From Chara braunii (Eukaryota; Streptophyta; Charophyceae; Charales; Characeae), in contig BFEA01000540.1 in NCBI GenBank assembly GCA_003427395.1, positions 958,527-988,484 on the forward strand: 29,958 nt of DNA, in the 5' to 3' direction. Shown piece after piece: positions 1 through 9,409 of this stretch; position 1 is the stretch's first letter; the number at the start of each line of letters is the position of its first letter. Made by a program: the position numbers and the translations under genes. Below the pieces are notes generated by a model, which saw nothing but the letters and a program-made list of their open reading frames with translations, was not told the DNA's origin and ran no database searches.

Positions 1-18
1 GAGAGAGAGAGAGAGAGA
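1..18. repeat. (GA)n microsatellite at window edge
   Basis: Nine GA units open the window; the tract probably continues outside it. Confidence 0.9.
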
Positions 19-30
19 ATGTATGAATGA

Positions 31-606
31 ATGAAATGCATGCGAAGCACACTTCTGATGTGGGCAAATGGTGTTGTTTGGCTGGCTGGCCTGCATGTAG
101 TTTTCGGTTGGGATGGGAACTGCGTCTGTATGTGGTCAGCTTTGTGGTTGCTGGCTACGGTGAATCTCTGTAGCTGTGGTTGTGCTTGTCTGTGTGTCTA
201 TGTCGTTCTTCTGGCCTTTGTGTTTGGGGCTGGCCGCACATCTATCTGGGACCGCTTACCGCGTTGGGGCTGCCTGTTCTGTGTGTCCGGGGTGGGTGGG
301 GAAAAGAGCTCTGTGTCTCCGGGGCTTGAGTTTAAGTTGTGTGGGGTGAACAGAGGTACTGGAAGGTCCAATAAGCAGCGAGGCCTAAGACGGACGGGTG
401 AGACACAGATCCACAGATCCCTGGAGTGGGTTCCTTCTCCTGGAGTGTGGTCACTGTGCAGCATGGACCTTTGCTTGCCACTGCACTGTTTGTGCGCTCG
501 TTTGTCTTTGCAGTTCCTCTACCTTTTCTGCTTCGCATTCTGAATGCTTGGGTGGTTCCGTCCCTCTCCCCAAGAGGGATGAGTTGGCAACCTTCTAATC
601 AGTGAC
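31..606. other. T/G-rich stretch without a supported gene
   Basis: Long frames exist on both strands, but the plus-strand translation is Cys/Leu/Val/Trp-rich in the way random TG-rich DNA reads, and no domain is recognisable. If the exon at 979-2083 belongs to a longer gene, this could be intron of that gene. Confidence 0.5.
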
Positions 607-609
607 GTC

Positions 610-633
610 AAAAAAAAAAAAAAAAAAAAAAAA
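610..633. repeat. Poly-A tract (24 nt)
   Basis: Uninterrupted run of A following tgacgtc. No flanking direct repeat was found, so origin as a retro-insert tail is unsupported. Confidence 0.9.
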
Positions 634-910
634 TTGTCGGCCACATTATGCGAGGAGATAATGATAACATCAGCCCTCGCTCCAGTACGCAACGTTCTCG
701 ATGCATCTGGTAGGCAGGGTACTGTAAATAGGCCCTATAAATTCAAAATTTTGCTTCAGTCAGAATGTATATCTATACGCGATGCCTCATTCCACATAGA
801 TTTAGGATGTTGTGTTGTGGAGCGAGGCGGCCCGATATGCATATTTTTTGAAGCTGTGCAGAGCCTGCAGACTAAACAAGAGTGGATGTTAACCTCTGAC
901 TGCGCAAAAG

Positions 911-941
<31 letters not shown>

Positions 942-978
942 TAATACTGAGGCTACATTGTCTTGCTACCTTTGGCAG
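634..978. other. Sequence upstream of the exon, possible intron
   Basis: An open frame of about 120 codons crosses this stretch in a different frame from the exon at 979-2083, but it has no recognisable motif and depends on a GAA microsatellite for its acidic run. The 3' end (ttgtcttgctacctttggcag) resembles a plant polypyrimidine tract and AG acceptor, so intron is the simplest reading. Confidence 0.35.
907..940. repeat. (GAA)n microsatellite
   Basis: About eleven AAG/GAA units in a row, between the putative intron body and the putative splice acceptor at 977-978. Confidence 0.9.
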
Positions 979-2083
979 GGGCGAGGTTGCAGTTCTCCTT
1001 GAGGATGTGGACACTTTCAAGAGTCGCTTAGAGACCGAAGGTGGGGGAAGCAGTTATGGTCGTGTTGCTGATGCCATGAGTACTCCTCAGGGTACCACCC
1101 TGCAGTCGTATCCATTGATGTCTTCGTTAAGTGCTTCTGGGTCAAGAACATCGTACATGCCATCTTCCAGCAGCTTCTTGATGAATGTGCGGGAAGGATG
1201 TACGTCGAGCAGTCTGGGGCTGTGTGAGAGGGCGGGGGACCCGTCCTCCGGACTTTGTCGAATGGGACCAGGGAACCTATCGGGCTCCGGTTTTTCGAAT
1301 GGCTTTGGCTCCCAGCTATGTCAGAGTTTTGCCACCGACTCCCGCTTCCAATGGAGCCCCCAAGGGAGGGATGTTGTGCTCGGGAGCACGCCATTTCCGT
1401 CAGCATCTTTGAACGGCAGTTGTTACAGTGGAGGGGCGGACCCTCGTAAACACCCGCAGAATCCCGTCGGAGAAGTGGATAGTGCGGTCGATGTGCGCAC
1501 AATGCAATTTGCACTACACGAGTCCACGGGCGTTGCTAGACTGCACGAGAGCGGAACGAGGGCCACGCAGAGCATTCTTGACATGCAAGTGGGAAGCGGC
1601 AATTCGTCGTGGACGCCTGGGAGACCAGTCCACGTGCCGAACGTACTGGACATGTGCTCCGCAGAGGACGAGCACAAGTCCGTCGAGGCATTCTTCGAAG
1701 GTGAGGCGGCAGAACAGATTGAGTACGAGATGCGTCTTGCCCTGTCTCGGAACGAGGCAACAAGGGTTGTTGCAGAGAGTCGCGGTCTCAGTGCGGAGGA
1801 TCAGACTGTCGTCAAACGAACTCTGTGCGGAGTCCCAGAATGGGGGGAAGAGGTTGTTGCGGCGAACGGGGCAGGGACGAAAAGTGGCTTGGATGACGAC
1901 GGATGGCAGCTCCTCGAAATGGGCGGCGCGGTCGTGAGCAAGGGGAAAGCGGATGGGTTGAGTGAGAATGGTGGTGATGCTCAGCTTCCGAATGGCACGG
2001 GTCCGCCGCAGAAGACAGGCATGGTGTCGATGGATCGGACAATCGTTCGCCAGCCTGCTGCGGATGCTGCGGTTCTGCTATAG
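979..2083 (+). CDS. Hypothetical protein, probable terminal exon
   Basis: Unknown function. The frame is open from 893 to a TAG stop at 2081-2083. A pyrimidine-rich stretch and AG at 977-978 suggest a splice acceptor just before it; translation from there starts GEVAVLLEDVDTFKSRLE. A GTG at 1007 is in frame but is an unlikely eukaryotic start, so I treat this as the last exon of a longer gene (about 367 codons visible). The first two thirds are Ser/Gly-rich and probably disordered. The last third has a charged, helix-prone stretch containing AEDEHKSVEAFFEGEAAEQ, then more low-complexity sequence. No signal peptide, membrane segment or known domain is seen. Unlike its surroundings, the stretch is GC-richer and free of microsatellites, which supports coding. 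It could also be a chance open frame or a decayed gene. Confidence 0.45.
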
Positions 2084-2411
2084 CAAGTTGGGAGTACACA
2101 CGTATGACGGCACGTGCTCCGCACCTCTGCCTTCTCGTCGAAGATAGAAGCTCATATGTTTTCTGCATTTGTGAGCACTTTGTTGTTCCCAGCGGCGCAC
2201 CCGTGTCCCCGGTACAAAGAGTGCTCAGCGAAGACTGCAGAAGCAAGGACGACGGTTAGTGAAAGAGTCGTCTGTCTATTGTCGGCTTTCAGTTGTTTAT
2301 TCCCTTTTTTGAAGTTTTTCGCATACTTTTTGGGAGAAGATGTAGCATTGTACACACCCTTAGGATAGGATTACCATAGTTAATAGGAACTAAGTTGAAC
2401 CAACTCCGATG

Positions 2412-2414
<3 letters not shown>
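2084..2414 (+). other. Possible 3' untranslated region
   Basis: Follows the stop of the hypothetical exon. It becomes T-rich toward 2300, but no AATAAA signal was seen, so the transcript end is not placed. Confidence 0.3.

Positions 2415-2488
<74 letters not shown>
2415..2488. repeat. (GA)n microsatellite (37 units)
   Basis: Pure GA dinucleotide run. Confidence 0.95.
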
Positions 2489-2490
<2 letters not shown>

Positions 2491-3112
2491 TTAGGTGTGG
2501 GGTAGAGTTAAAAAGTTGTGAAACCCCTACCATAAAAATTTTCGGAATTCAAATTTGTCAATATGATGGTGTTGCAAATGTGATATGGTAGCGAACGGTG
2601 ACTATAGCGTCTATAGTGTTCCAAACAGATTTGAGCGTGCTCGTATAGCTGTAGGGTCCTTTTAACTTTTTTAACTTCAAAGTTTTAAGTCCTTTCCCTC
2701 CACTTTCACAACACAGACATAGAGGGGGAGTTGGATGGACCGATGCGCCCACCATCCATCACTCTTGAAAAAACTTTACTTTGTGTGTCTGTCTCATCAT
2801 TCTCTCATGTGATGTGCTTGTTGTCCTTTGTGTTGTTCATCATCCGTCGACCCGGGAAAAAGTGAGGGGCGGAAAAAATAAAAAAATGGAGACGATGATT
2901 ATGAAGTCCTACGGTTTAACAGCTGCATCGACGAACGGTGGGGGAAAAGAAAACAAGCGGGAATCGGGCATTCGGGCTTGACAAGGGGAACAGAAAAGGA
3001 TTCTGCGTAGACTGGTTTTCTTAGGCTGCTGTGTCTGTTGATGAAGTGTATCGACGCTTGAGTGAGTGGACGTCCAGTTTTATGCATGCATTTTCTGCTC
3101 CGGGCTTTCGGC
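2489..3112. other. No feature recognised
   Basis: Mixed-composition DNA with short frames only; no homology, repeat or RNA motif recognised. Confidence 0.5.
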
Positions 3113-3136
3113 TTTTTTTTTTTCTTTTTTTTTTTC
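3113..3136. repeat. Poly-T tract (interrupted)
   Basis: Eleven T, one C, twelve T. Confidence 0.9.
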
Positions 3137-3346
3137 CGACTGTCCAAGTTGAGAAATGAATGTGGTCAAGGACTGGGTGGCTCCAGGGTAGAGGAGGCTC
3201 TCTGCGCACCCGCGGAGCAGTCGTTTGAAATTTGAACTCATTTCACAATTTGTGCGGCGGAGACGTTCGATAGAAATCCGTAGCGTAGGGGAGTCTTTGT
3301 TGGATATAGTAGTGTGCAGCTGGAGAGGCGTTTTTTGCTGTTGGCG

Positions 3347-3369
3347 TTTTTTTTTTTTTTTTTTTTTTT
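3347..3369. repeat. Poly-T tract
   Basis: 23 uninterrupted T. Confidence 0.9.
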
Positions 3370-3588
3370 CTCTCTGGCTGTTCGGTTTTTGGCTTTTGAC
3401 ATGTAGAAGAATGTCGGAGAGGGGCAGGGGCAGGAAAAGAAAAGTCTCTCTCTCTGTCTATAAGTCAAGGGACATGGACAGACATTTCCAGAAATGGGAA
3501 TGGTGACCGATTGGTTTTTAACTTTTTAGGGGTACTATTTTCCTACGAGGCAACGATGTTTTTTTTCTGTTTTTTTTTTTTTTGGGGG

Positions 3589-3589
3589 N
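3589..3589. other. Ambiguous base (N), assembly gap scar
   Basis: The only undetermined base in the window. It follows a T run and five G, and directly precedes the duplicated 65-bp segment and the sequencing adapter, so it marks the left edge of an artificial join. Confidence 0.95.
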
Positions 3590-3654
3590 TTTTAAAGAGA
3601 GAAATATTAATGCTCTTCAAAACAATAATTTTTTTATCAAAAATAACCGCAGTT
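3590..3654 (+). repeat. 65-bp exact copy of 27431-27495, probably misassembled
   Basis: All 65 bases match 27431-27495 in the same orientation. The other copy continues on both sides as part of an open frame resembling plastid rpoC2; this one is cut by an N on the left and an adapter on the right. The source may be the 27.4 kb locus or the plastid genome itself, whose reads are abundant in plant libraries. Confidence 0.9.
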
Positions 3655-3673
3655 AGATGTGTATAAGAGACAG
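3655..3673 (+). other. Illumina Nextera mosaic-end adapter left in assembly
   Basis: Perfect 19/19 match to the Tn5/Nextera transposase mosaic end AGATGTGTATAAGAGACAG, followed by a run of ten or so G. This is laboratory sequence, not biology, and it casts doubt on the join between 3.59 and 3.68 kb. Confidence 0.97.
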
Positions 3674-3682
3674 GGGGGGGGG

Positions 3683-4058
3683 AGAAGCTATAACAATGTT
3701 GAAGAGAGGTAGCGAGGGTCTAAAAGAGGAGGACAGAAAGGGGTCTTCACGTACCTTCGTTGTGCAGCTAATTAATGCTCTCGATTACCTGTTAAACATA
3801 ACAAGGTGTAGCGCAGTCTGTTTTTGGTGCAGTGCGTTCTGTGTTTGAGATGCAGATGGACGGACGTCAGTCGTCATAAAGGCTCAAGGTTCAAATCTCT
3901 GTTTCATCAGTCCAGGAGCAGAAAAAACTTTCAGAAAAAGACGAAAGTGAACAAACGGTGACCAGGCGCGTACGATCGAGATCGCACGACGGCGAAATTC
4001 TGCAGGTAGAGAGTTGATTAATGTTTGGTTGCTGCTTCGCCTTGACGTTGTCGTTGTC
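3683..4058. other. No feature recognised
   Basis: No coding, RNA or repeat signal recognised. Continuity with sequence left of 3589 is uncertain because of the adapter scar. Confidence 0.5.
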
Positions 4059-4083
4059 TTTTTTTTTTTTTTTTTTTTTTTTT
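4059..4083. repeat. Poly-T tract
   Basis: 25 uninterrupted T; no flanking direct repeat seen. Confidence 0.9.
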
Positions 4084-4150
4084 CAGCGATTTGTCGCGAG
4101 ATAAACGACAGGTAAGAAAAAAAGGACCCTACCGCCTTGTCAGGTTTATA

Positions 4151-4153
<3 letters not shown>

Positions 4154-4182
<29 letters not shown>

Positions 4183-4200
4183 CTTCTTCTTCTTCTTCTC
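4154..4200. repeat. Poly-T tract running into (TTC)n
   Basis: 29 T followed by about six TTC units. Confidence 0.9.
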
Positions 4201-4847
4201 CCCACTGAAGATGCAATGTCTGGACAGACATAGTCGGTATTGCATATGCAATATTATGCATGTTAGACACAGCCAATGGAGACCAAGTGCAGTGCACATT
4301 CACACACGAGAATTACAGTCGTTACAGCATATAAAAAATAAAAAATAAAAACCGTTGTAATTAGCTGAGTTGTGAAAACAGAGTAAAGGACTTGGCCGCG
4401 TCACACCAGCCGTCACCACCGTCCCCACTGAAGGCCTTCGAGGCTTTTGAGACTTTTCTTAAATTACACTGTTTATTACAGTGCAGTTACATTTTTAAGT
4501 TTTTAACTGATAGTCAGTCACACAGCGACACAATCCATTGGAGAACCTGGAACTCAATTAACTCTCGACGCCACTCTACTTGGTGCATTGATTGAAAAAA
4601 AAATTAAAAAAAATGACACCTCTCTACTTGTCGAATATCCAGATACATCTCTAACTTTCCAAATTTTAGAGCGACTTGCACCGGAATGAAGTTAGCGAAG
4701 TTTCTCTGGCATCTTCTTCTCGCTTCTCTTTTTTTTCCTTTTTTCTTTTTTTTTGAGAGGTGACGGAGGTTTAATCAGACTAAATGCTGAGAGGTGGAGT
4801 AATTTTTGAATTCGTGGATCGTGTTGAGGTGAACTGGAGGCTCAAGA
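4201..4847. other. No feature recognised
   Basis: A/T-rich DNA with short A-rich and T-rich runs (4328-4350, 4594-4613, 4728-4755); no gene or RNA motif recognised. Confidence 0.5.
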
Positions 4848-4892
4848 GGCAGGCTCTGTTGTGTGTGTGTGTGTGATGGGCAGGCTCTGTTG
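4848..4892. repeat. 31-bp tandem duplication around a (TG)n tract
   Basis: ggcaggctctgttg occurs at 4848-4861 and again at 4879-4892, separated by a short (GT)n run. Confidence 0.75.
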
Positions 4893-5230
4893 TCTGGCTT
4901 GCTTTGCAGTTTTTTTTGTTTTTCTATGTTTAAAAACACTTCACTGTTTTGGAGGACAGTCTGATGTGTTGCTGGAAAGAGCAGTAGTAGTAGTAGCAGG
5001 TGATCGGACAGCCTTGAGGGAAGATGGCCGTGGTGAGAGAGCACACCTCGACGAGCTGAGGGATTGCATCTAGTCATCGAGTGCTCTACGGTCACAACAG
5101 CTGGGGGACAGAGTATCGGGCTTGATGCTTGTACTGGTCAGATAGAGCACAGGTAAGGATGACACCTCCACATGCATATTTCTCTCACATAATCAAAGTC
5201 TTGTGGATAGGGCTTGCTTCAGCCACATTA
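4893..5230. other. No feature recognised
   Basis: Only a short TAG trinucleotide run near 4985 stands out. Confidence 0.5.
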
Positions 5231-5540
<310 letters not shown>

Positions 5541-5728
5541 CTAGGGTTTTCTCCCAAGATACGGAGGCACGTAAGTCGTTCGACTGACCTTCGGACATAG
5601 TTGTGGTCGGATACATCCAAAAATCGATCGTCACTGCGGTCAGTTACATCCAGGAAGGGTGAGAGTACACTGTGAGAATTGTGATCGCACTTTGAAAGAA
5701 GTTGACAAATGACGGAAAAAAGGGTGGG

Positions 5729-5880
5729 GTGAAGGTATTAGCTGGGTTTGGGGGGGTCGGGTCAAGGTATTCACTGGTTTGGGGGGTGGGGTGAAGGTAT
5801 TAGCAGCTGGGTTTGGGGGGTGGGGTCAAGGTATTCGCTGGGTTTGGGGGTGGGGTCAAGGTATTAACTGGGTCTGGGTT
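5729..5880. repeat. G-rich minisatellite, five copies of 30-34 bp
   Basis: Units start at 5729, 5761, 5791, 5825 and 5855 and share the pattern GTSAAGGTATT..CTGGGTTTGGGG. Copies 1 and 3 begin GTGAAGGTATTAGC; copies 2, 4 and 5 begin GTCAAGGTATT, suggesting a dimeric higher-order unit. Several G runs of 4-7 per unit make the plus strand a G-quadruplex candidate. Confidence 0.85.
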
Positions 5881-6294
5881 TCAGTAAAACAAAAAAAAGC
5901 TTTCCGTCCATGTGAAAATACGCGATTGTCCTGTCTCAGCGTTCGCGAATGTTATCGTCGCATTCCTCCGCCATCCGCAGCTTTTTATGTTCCTTGTTTG
6001 TTTAGTCAGAAACTGGGGCTACCTTCGTTTTTTTTTTAAAAACAAAATATCATCTGGGGCGCTCTATACGTCTGTGGACCTTAACTCTCTCAGCCACCAC
6101 TTAACTTTCCGGGGGGTACCGATAATCGTTGCGGTACCGGTTTGTCGAGGACTGGTGTGTAGATGTTTTTTCCTACTTTTGCTTGATGAGGGTGGTTTTA
6201 AGTTTTAACTGCTTGAGCAAGGAAATGGCAGACGGAGCACAGCATGAACATAAATGGTGATAAATTCACATGCCTGTTGTTCCCCCTTCCCCCT

Positions 6295-6296
<2 letters not shown>
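5881..6296. other. No feature recognised
   Basis: Short frames only; nothing recognisable. Confidence 0.5.

Positions 6297-6381
<85 letters not shown>
6297..6381. repeat. (TC)n microsatellite
   Basis: About 42 TC units without interruption. Confidence 0.95.
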
Positions 6382-6384
<3 letters not shown>

Positions 6385-6785
6385 CCCTCCCCTCCCCACA
6401 CTCTTCTATATTTTTGGCGTGTCCTCGAGACGCTGCTCTTCTTTATTACGTTGCTTGAGGACGGCATCTGTTGTCGTGATAGTCGCAGCAGAAAGAGTTA
6501 GTTTTTCCTTTGCCCTCCCCCTTTGTCCATGAAGTTACCATAATGCCCCTCATCGTGCTAATATTCAAGGTTGGCTTTTATGCGAGTTCCAAGCTACAAG
6601 GGTCTTTGCTCGTGCAAGGTTCTTGTGGTCCTCACCACCGTACCATGGTTTATTCTGGGAGCTGTTTTCTTTTGGCTGGACTTGTTTTACTTGAGGCACG
6701 CTGCATGGCTCTGATGCGGTCCCGCGTGACACACACGGCGCTTCTGTTCTCGCCTTGCTGATGTCAGGTTAGGAAGACATTTATT
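6382..6785. other. No feature recognised
   Basis: A short frame encodes a hydrophobic peptide (about 6540-6760), but it has no recognisable family and no support. Confidence 0.45.
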
Positions 6786-6994
6786 AATCCTTAATTTTCA
6801 ATTTTCAATTTTCACAATTTCGGAATTATATTTTTTGAACTTTCTTTTTTTTTTCAATTTTTTTTCTATGTTTTCAATTTTTTTCAATTTTTTGAAATTT
6901 TTTTAATTTTTTGTAATTCTTTTCAATTCTTTTCAGTTTTTTTCAATTTTTTTCAATTTTTTTCATTTTTTTTCATTTTTTTTCATTTTTTTGG
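6786..6994. repeat. Degenerate T-rich tandem repeat (TTTTTCAAT-type)
   Basis: More than fifteen 8-12-bp units alternate T4-8 with CAATT or CATTT. The regular early units (attttcaattttcaattttc) decay into TTTTTTTCATT units at the right end. Confidence 0.8.
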
Positions 6995-7362
6995 GGTTTT
7001 CTGACGATTTAATGAGGCCAGTTTTGTCCTGAGGATTGTCGACTGGATGGAAGGCACCGCTGTCTTCCACTTATTCTCAATGGTGGGCCTTCGTTCTCTC
7101 TTTTTTTTTGAAAATTTGTTCCCTTTTTTTCTTTGGTTTCCGGGCAGCAGCTTATATGCTTCCAAACGAAGCGATGATAATGGGAGTCGACTTGTTTTGT
7201 GGATTTTTTGTGGAGCTTTTCGCGTCTGCTGCATTTCATAACATGCTGTCATGTCTCTTTTTTTTTTTTTTTTTGCTCTCCTAACGATGGCTAACATGCT
7301 GTTGTGTCGTTGTTTGAGCGAGAATTGAAATTATGGGCCGCGTGTAAGCAGTGCGTAGTCAT
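6995..7362. other. No feature recognised
   Basis: T-rich DNA including a poly-T at 7258-7274; nothing recognisable. Confidence 0.45.
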
Positions 7363-7541
7363 CCAGGGGCCAAGTCCCACTAGCAGCGTCGAGTTTCCCT
7401 AACGCCCGAATCTGGACGTGTTTGAAGAGATGTGCAGAAATCGCGTTGAGTTTCCTCAACTGTGGATCTCCACAAAAACGTCCAGATTCAGGCGTTAACT
7501 TCTGTTAAGTAACTCGACAGTTCCAGTGGGGCTTGGCCCCC
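7363..7541. mobile_element. Hairpin (MITE-like) element with long inverted arms
   Basis: The arm at 7363-7419 (GGGGCCAAGTCCCACTAG..., ending AATCTGGACGT) is complementary with gaps to 7478-7541 (ACGTCCAGATT..., ending GTGGGGCTTGGCCCC), leaving a loop of about 58 nt. The innermost 11 bp and the outer ends pair best. No target-site duplication is evident. A sequence related to its outer end (GGGGCCGAGTCCCACATACA) sits at 8518-8537, so this is a repeat family. No coding capacity; a foldback element or small-RNA precursor would both fit. Confidence 0.6.
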
Positions 7542-7871
7542 GAAGAATTCAAAATAGGGAACTCTTTTTAACTCAAAAAGAGCTTCAATTTGCTTAGTTG
7601 CATTTTTCGTTAAACGAGACGCCTAGTAACGGAGGCAGTGGGAAGTTTTTTTTTTGTACGTCTCTCTATTTTTTTTTTCCTTTTCAAAAATTATCTCAGT
7701 CGTCTCTCGAACTCTTTCTAATTCATCCTCTCGCTACCCCTACCTACGTTAACCGTCACTTGTTTGAAAAAACAATAGCTCTTCGTGCACTTGAACTGGC
7801 GACTTTCACCACTTCACAGCTAATTCACCGCCTACGTGCCCTTTATGCCAGGCTATGGGGGGGAAAGAAGG
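7542..7871. other. No feature recognised
   Basis: A/T-rich DNA with short T runs; no supported gene. Confidence 0.45.

Positions 7872-7913
<42 letters not shown>
7872..7913. repeat. Poly-A tract (42 nt)
   Basis: Uninterrupted A; lysine-rich frames across it are artefacts. Confidence 0.95.
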
Positions 7914-7915
<2 letters not shown>

Positions 7916-8310
7916 AGGAAAAAGCTTGCAAAAAGGAAAAAGGAAAAGAAAAGCCCGAGCATAGTGCCAGTAGCTGCGTGTCCCTTTCCGTCTCTCCACC
8001 TTCCCCCCCGCCTCCCCTCCCCCCTTCCAAACCAGATAACAGCAATATCTGCTCTCACATACGTGTTGGCAGAAGAGCCTACTAGCACCTACCTGTAGGC
8101 TTCAGTTGCACCCTGAACCACTAGGGCAAGGGGCAGCATGCATCCACCCTCTCATTGTGAGAGGAGGCAAAAAGCTATGCTTGCAGGGGTCCCGCTAGTG
8201 GAGGTAGGGACTTATTGCATTTTTCGTTCATTTATCTGAAAGGAGCGTCTGAACCTCCTTGAGTGAGGTAGTAAGAGTGGCTGGGGACCACTTGCCCGGC
8301 CTGGTGGGAA
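7914..8310. other. No gene; one small hairpin
   Basis: CCTCTCA-TTG-TGAGAGG at 8148-8164 is a perfect 7-bp stem. Otherwise nothing recognised. Confidence 0.4.
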
Positions 8311-8334
8311 AAAATAATAATAATAATAATAATG
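8311..8334. repeat. (AAT)n microsatellite
   Basis: About eight AAT units. Confidence 0.85.
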
Positions 8335-8354
8335 AATTTAAATTTGGTAAAGAA

Positions 8355-8457
8355 TTTCGATGTGACCCTAGTGAAAGAAAGATATGTCCCATGTCTCATG
8401 GGACATATCTCACATAACTTTCGATGTGACCCTAGTGAAAGAAAGATATGTCCCATG
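8355..8457. repeat. 39-bp direct repeat joined by a perfect palindrome
   Basis: The 39 bases at 8355-8393 recur exactly at 8419-8457 (tttcgatgtgaccctagtga onward). The end of the first copy, agatatgtcccatg (8380-8393), is followed by TCT and its exact reverse complement (8397-8410), giving a 14-bp stem with a 3-nt loop. The block therefore reads repeat, inverted partial repeat, repeat. Confidence 0.85.
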
Positions 8458-8551
8458 AGGTGGCAGAATGGCAGTTAACAAATATGTGAGGTGAGAGAAA
8501 ATATATGGCTGTCCCTCGGGGCCGAGTCCCACATACACCGTTGAGCCAGTG

Positions 8552-8842
8552 AAAAAAAACAAAATAGTGAGTGCGCGAGCACGTTTTGAAACCGCCATCT
8601 TTGGCGATTTTTAATTTTTGTTTGGCTTCGCAAAATGACTTCAAAATTTATAGGCATGTACCTCACATCATAGAGTACTCACAAAAAAAAAAAAAACATT
8701 CAGAAAAAAAGTTATATTTTAGGTCTCGAAATACTTTTTGACGGGGGCCGAACGCCTTCAGGTTTGGACCCCAAAGGAGGCCCCAAACGCTTGTACGTAC
8801 GGCGGTCGACCCGGGGACCTCTGTACGGACAGGCTGGTGACC
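8552..8842 (-). repeat. Dispersed repeat family R, copy 1
   Basis: Read on the minus strand, this matches 25620-25848: a block near GGTCACCAGCCTGTCCGTAC, then a poly-T-containing block, then a best-conserved block with TATGATGTGAGGTACATGC and AAAAATCGCCAAAGATGGCG. This copy has about 60 bp more than copy 2 in its GC-rich part (8746-8820). The conserved CGCCAAAGATGGCG forms a 5-bp hairpin. No coding capacity is seen, and element type is unknown. Confidence 0.75.
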
Positions 8843-9138
8843 CTGATACAACCAAATTTTGCTTGGGAGTCATCCCCGAATTCCCAACCGAAGTTCAGTA
8901 AGAAATCAAAAACTAAGGAAAAGCTAATGTTATTATCGTAATAATAATTGAAAAACTATTTAAAATTTTTCTTATTAATTTTTATTATTTTAAAGTTTTC
9001 TTTCAGTATGCGTACACCGGAATACATACGCCTACGCACTGCGTACGCGTACGGGGTGGTACCCAGCTCCAGTTATAACATTGACTACCATTTTCATAAT
9101 CTGTTTCCAATTATCATACTCAAGTAAACATGCTGTGA
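8843..9138. other. No gene; palindromic GTACGC cluster
   Basis: A/T-rich, with repeated TATGCGTAC/GCGTACGCGTACG motifs at 9007-9052. Confidence 0.4.
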
Positions 9139-9158
9139 TTAAACCGCTAGTACATGCC
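9139..9158 (+). mobile_element. Solitary TTAA-element end (weak)
   Basis: TTAA followed by ACCGCTAGTACATGCC, close to the terminal repeat of the element at 10016. No partner end was found, so it is a truncated copy or a chance match. Confidence 0.35.
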
Positions 9159-9226
9159 CCCCCCGGCCTTGTCACGAAGGGGAAGTGAGAATGTCGGCTT
9201 GAATTGCCACTTGCATCGAACATTTC

Positions 9227-9293
9227 GCGTTGCTGGCCGTTCGGGAAAACGCCAAACAAGACGGAAAGTGCGTTGCTGGCCGTTCGGGAAAAC
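9227..9293. repeat. 24-bp direct repeat, part of a degraded repeat region
   Basis: GCGTTGCTGGCCGTTCGGGA plus AAAC at 9227-9250 and again at 9270-9293. Relatives of its neighbourhood (CAGTTCGGGAAAGCTTGA, AAGCTTGATGCGCAGGG) appear at 9524-9622, so 9.2-9.63 kb contains a diverged larger duplication. Confidence 0.75.
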
Positions 9294-9342
9294 TTGATGC
9301 ACAGTGCAGTGCCTCCAGCCTTGGTTGTACTGATGAGTTTAT

Positions 9343-9356
9343 AGTCCCAGGCAACT

Positions 9357-9397
<41 letters not shown>

Positions 9398-9409
9398 TCC
9401 CAGGCAACT
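9343..9409 (-). mobile_element. Poly-A retro-insert flanked by 14-bp direct repeats
   Basis: AGTCCCAGGCAACT occurs at 9343-9356 and 9396-9409, flanking one G and 38 T. On the minus strand this is a direct repeat, A38 C, direct repeat: the structure expected if an element reduced to its poly-A tail was inserted by target-primed reverse transcription. Microhomology-mediated duplication followed by tract growth is an alternative. Confidence 0.5.

Noticed and set aside
31-543. 170-codon open frame near the left edge
   Set aside because: Composition follows the TG-rich DNA, an antisense frame overlaps it, and no motif or splice context supports it.
634-1002. 122-codon frame with a poly-Glu run
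   Set aside because: Starts with a non-ATG codon, its acidic run is a GAA microsatellite, and it conflicts with the more convincing exon in another frame.
7598-8098. 166-codon frame with a long Lys run
   Set aside because: Dependent on the 42-nt poly-A tract; no recognisable domain on either side.
9324-9345. Second hammerhead core starting CTGATGA near 9330
   Set aside because: No stem II and no GAAA follow at the required spacing.
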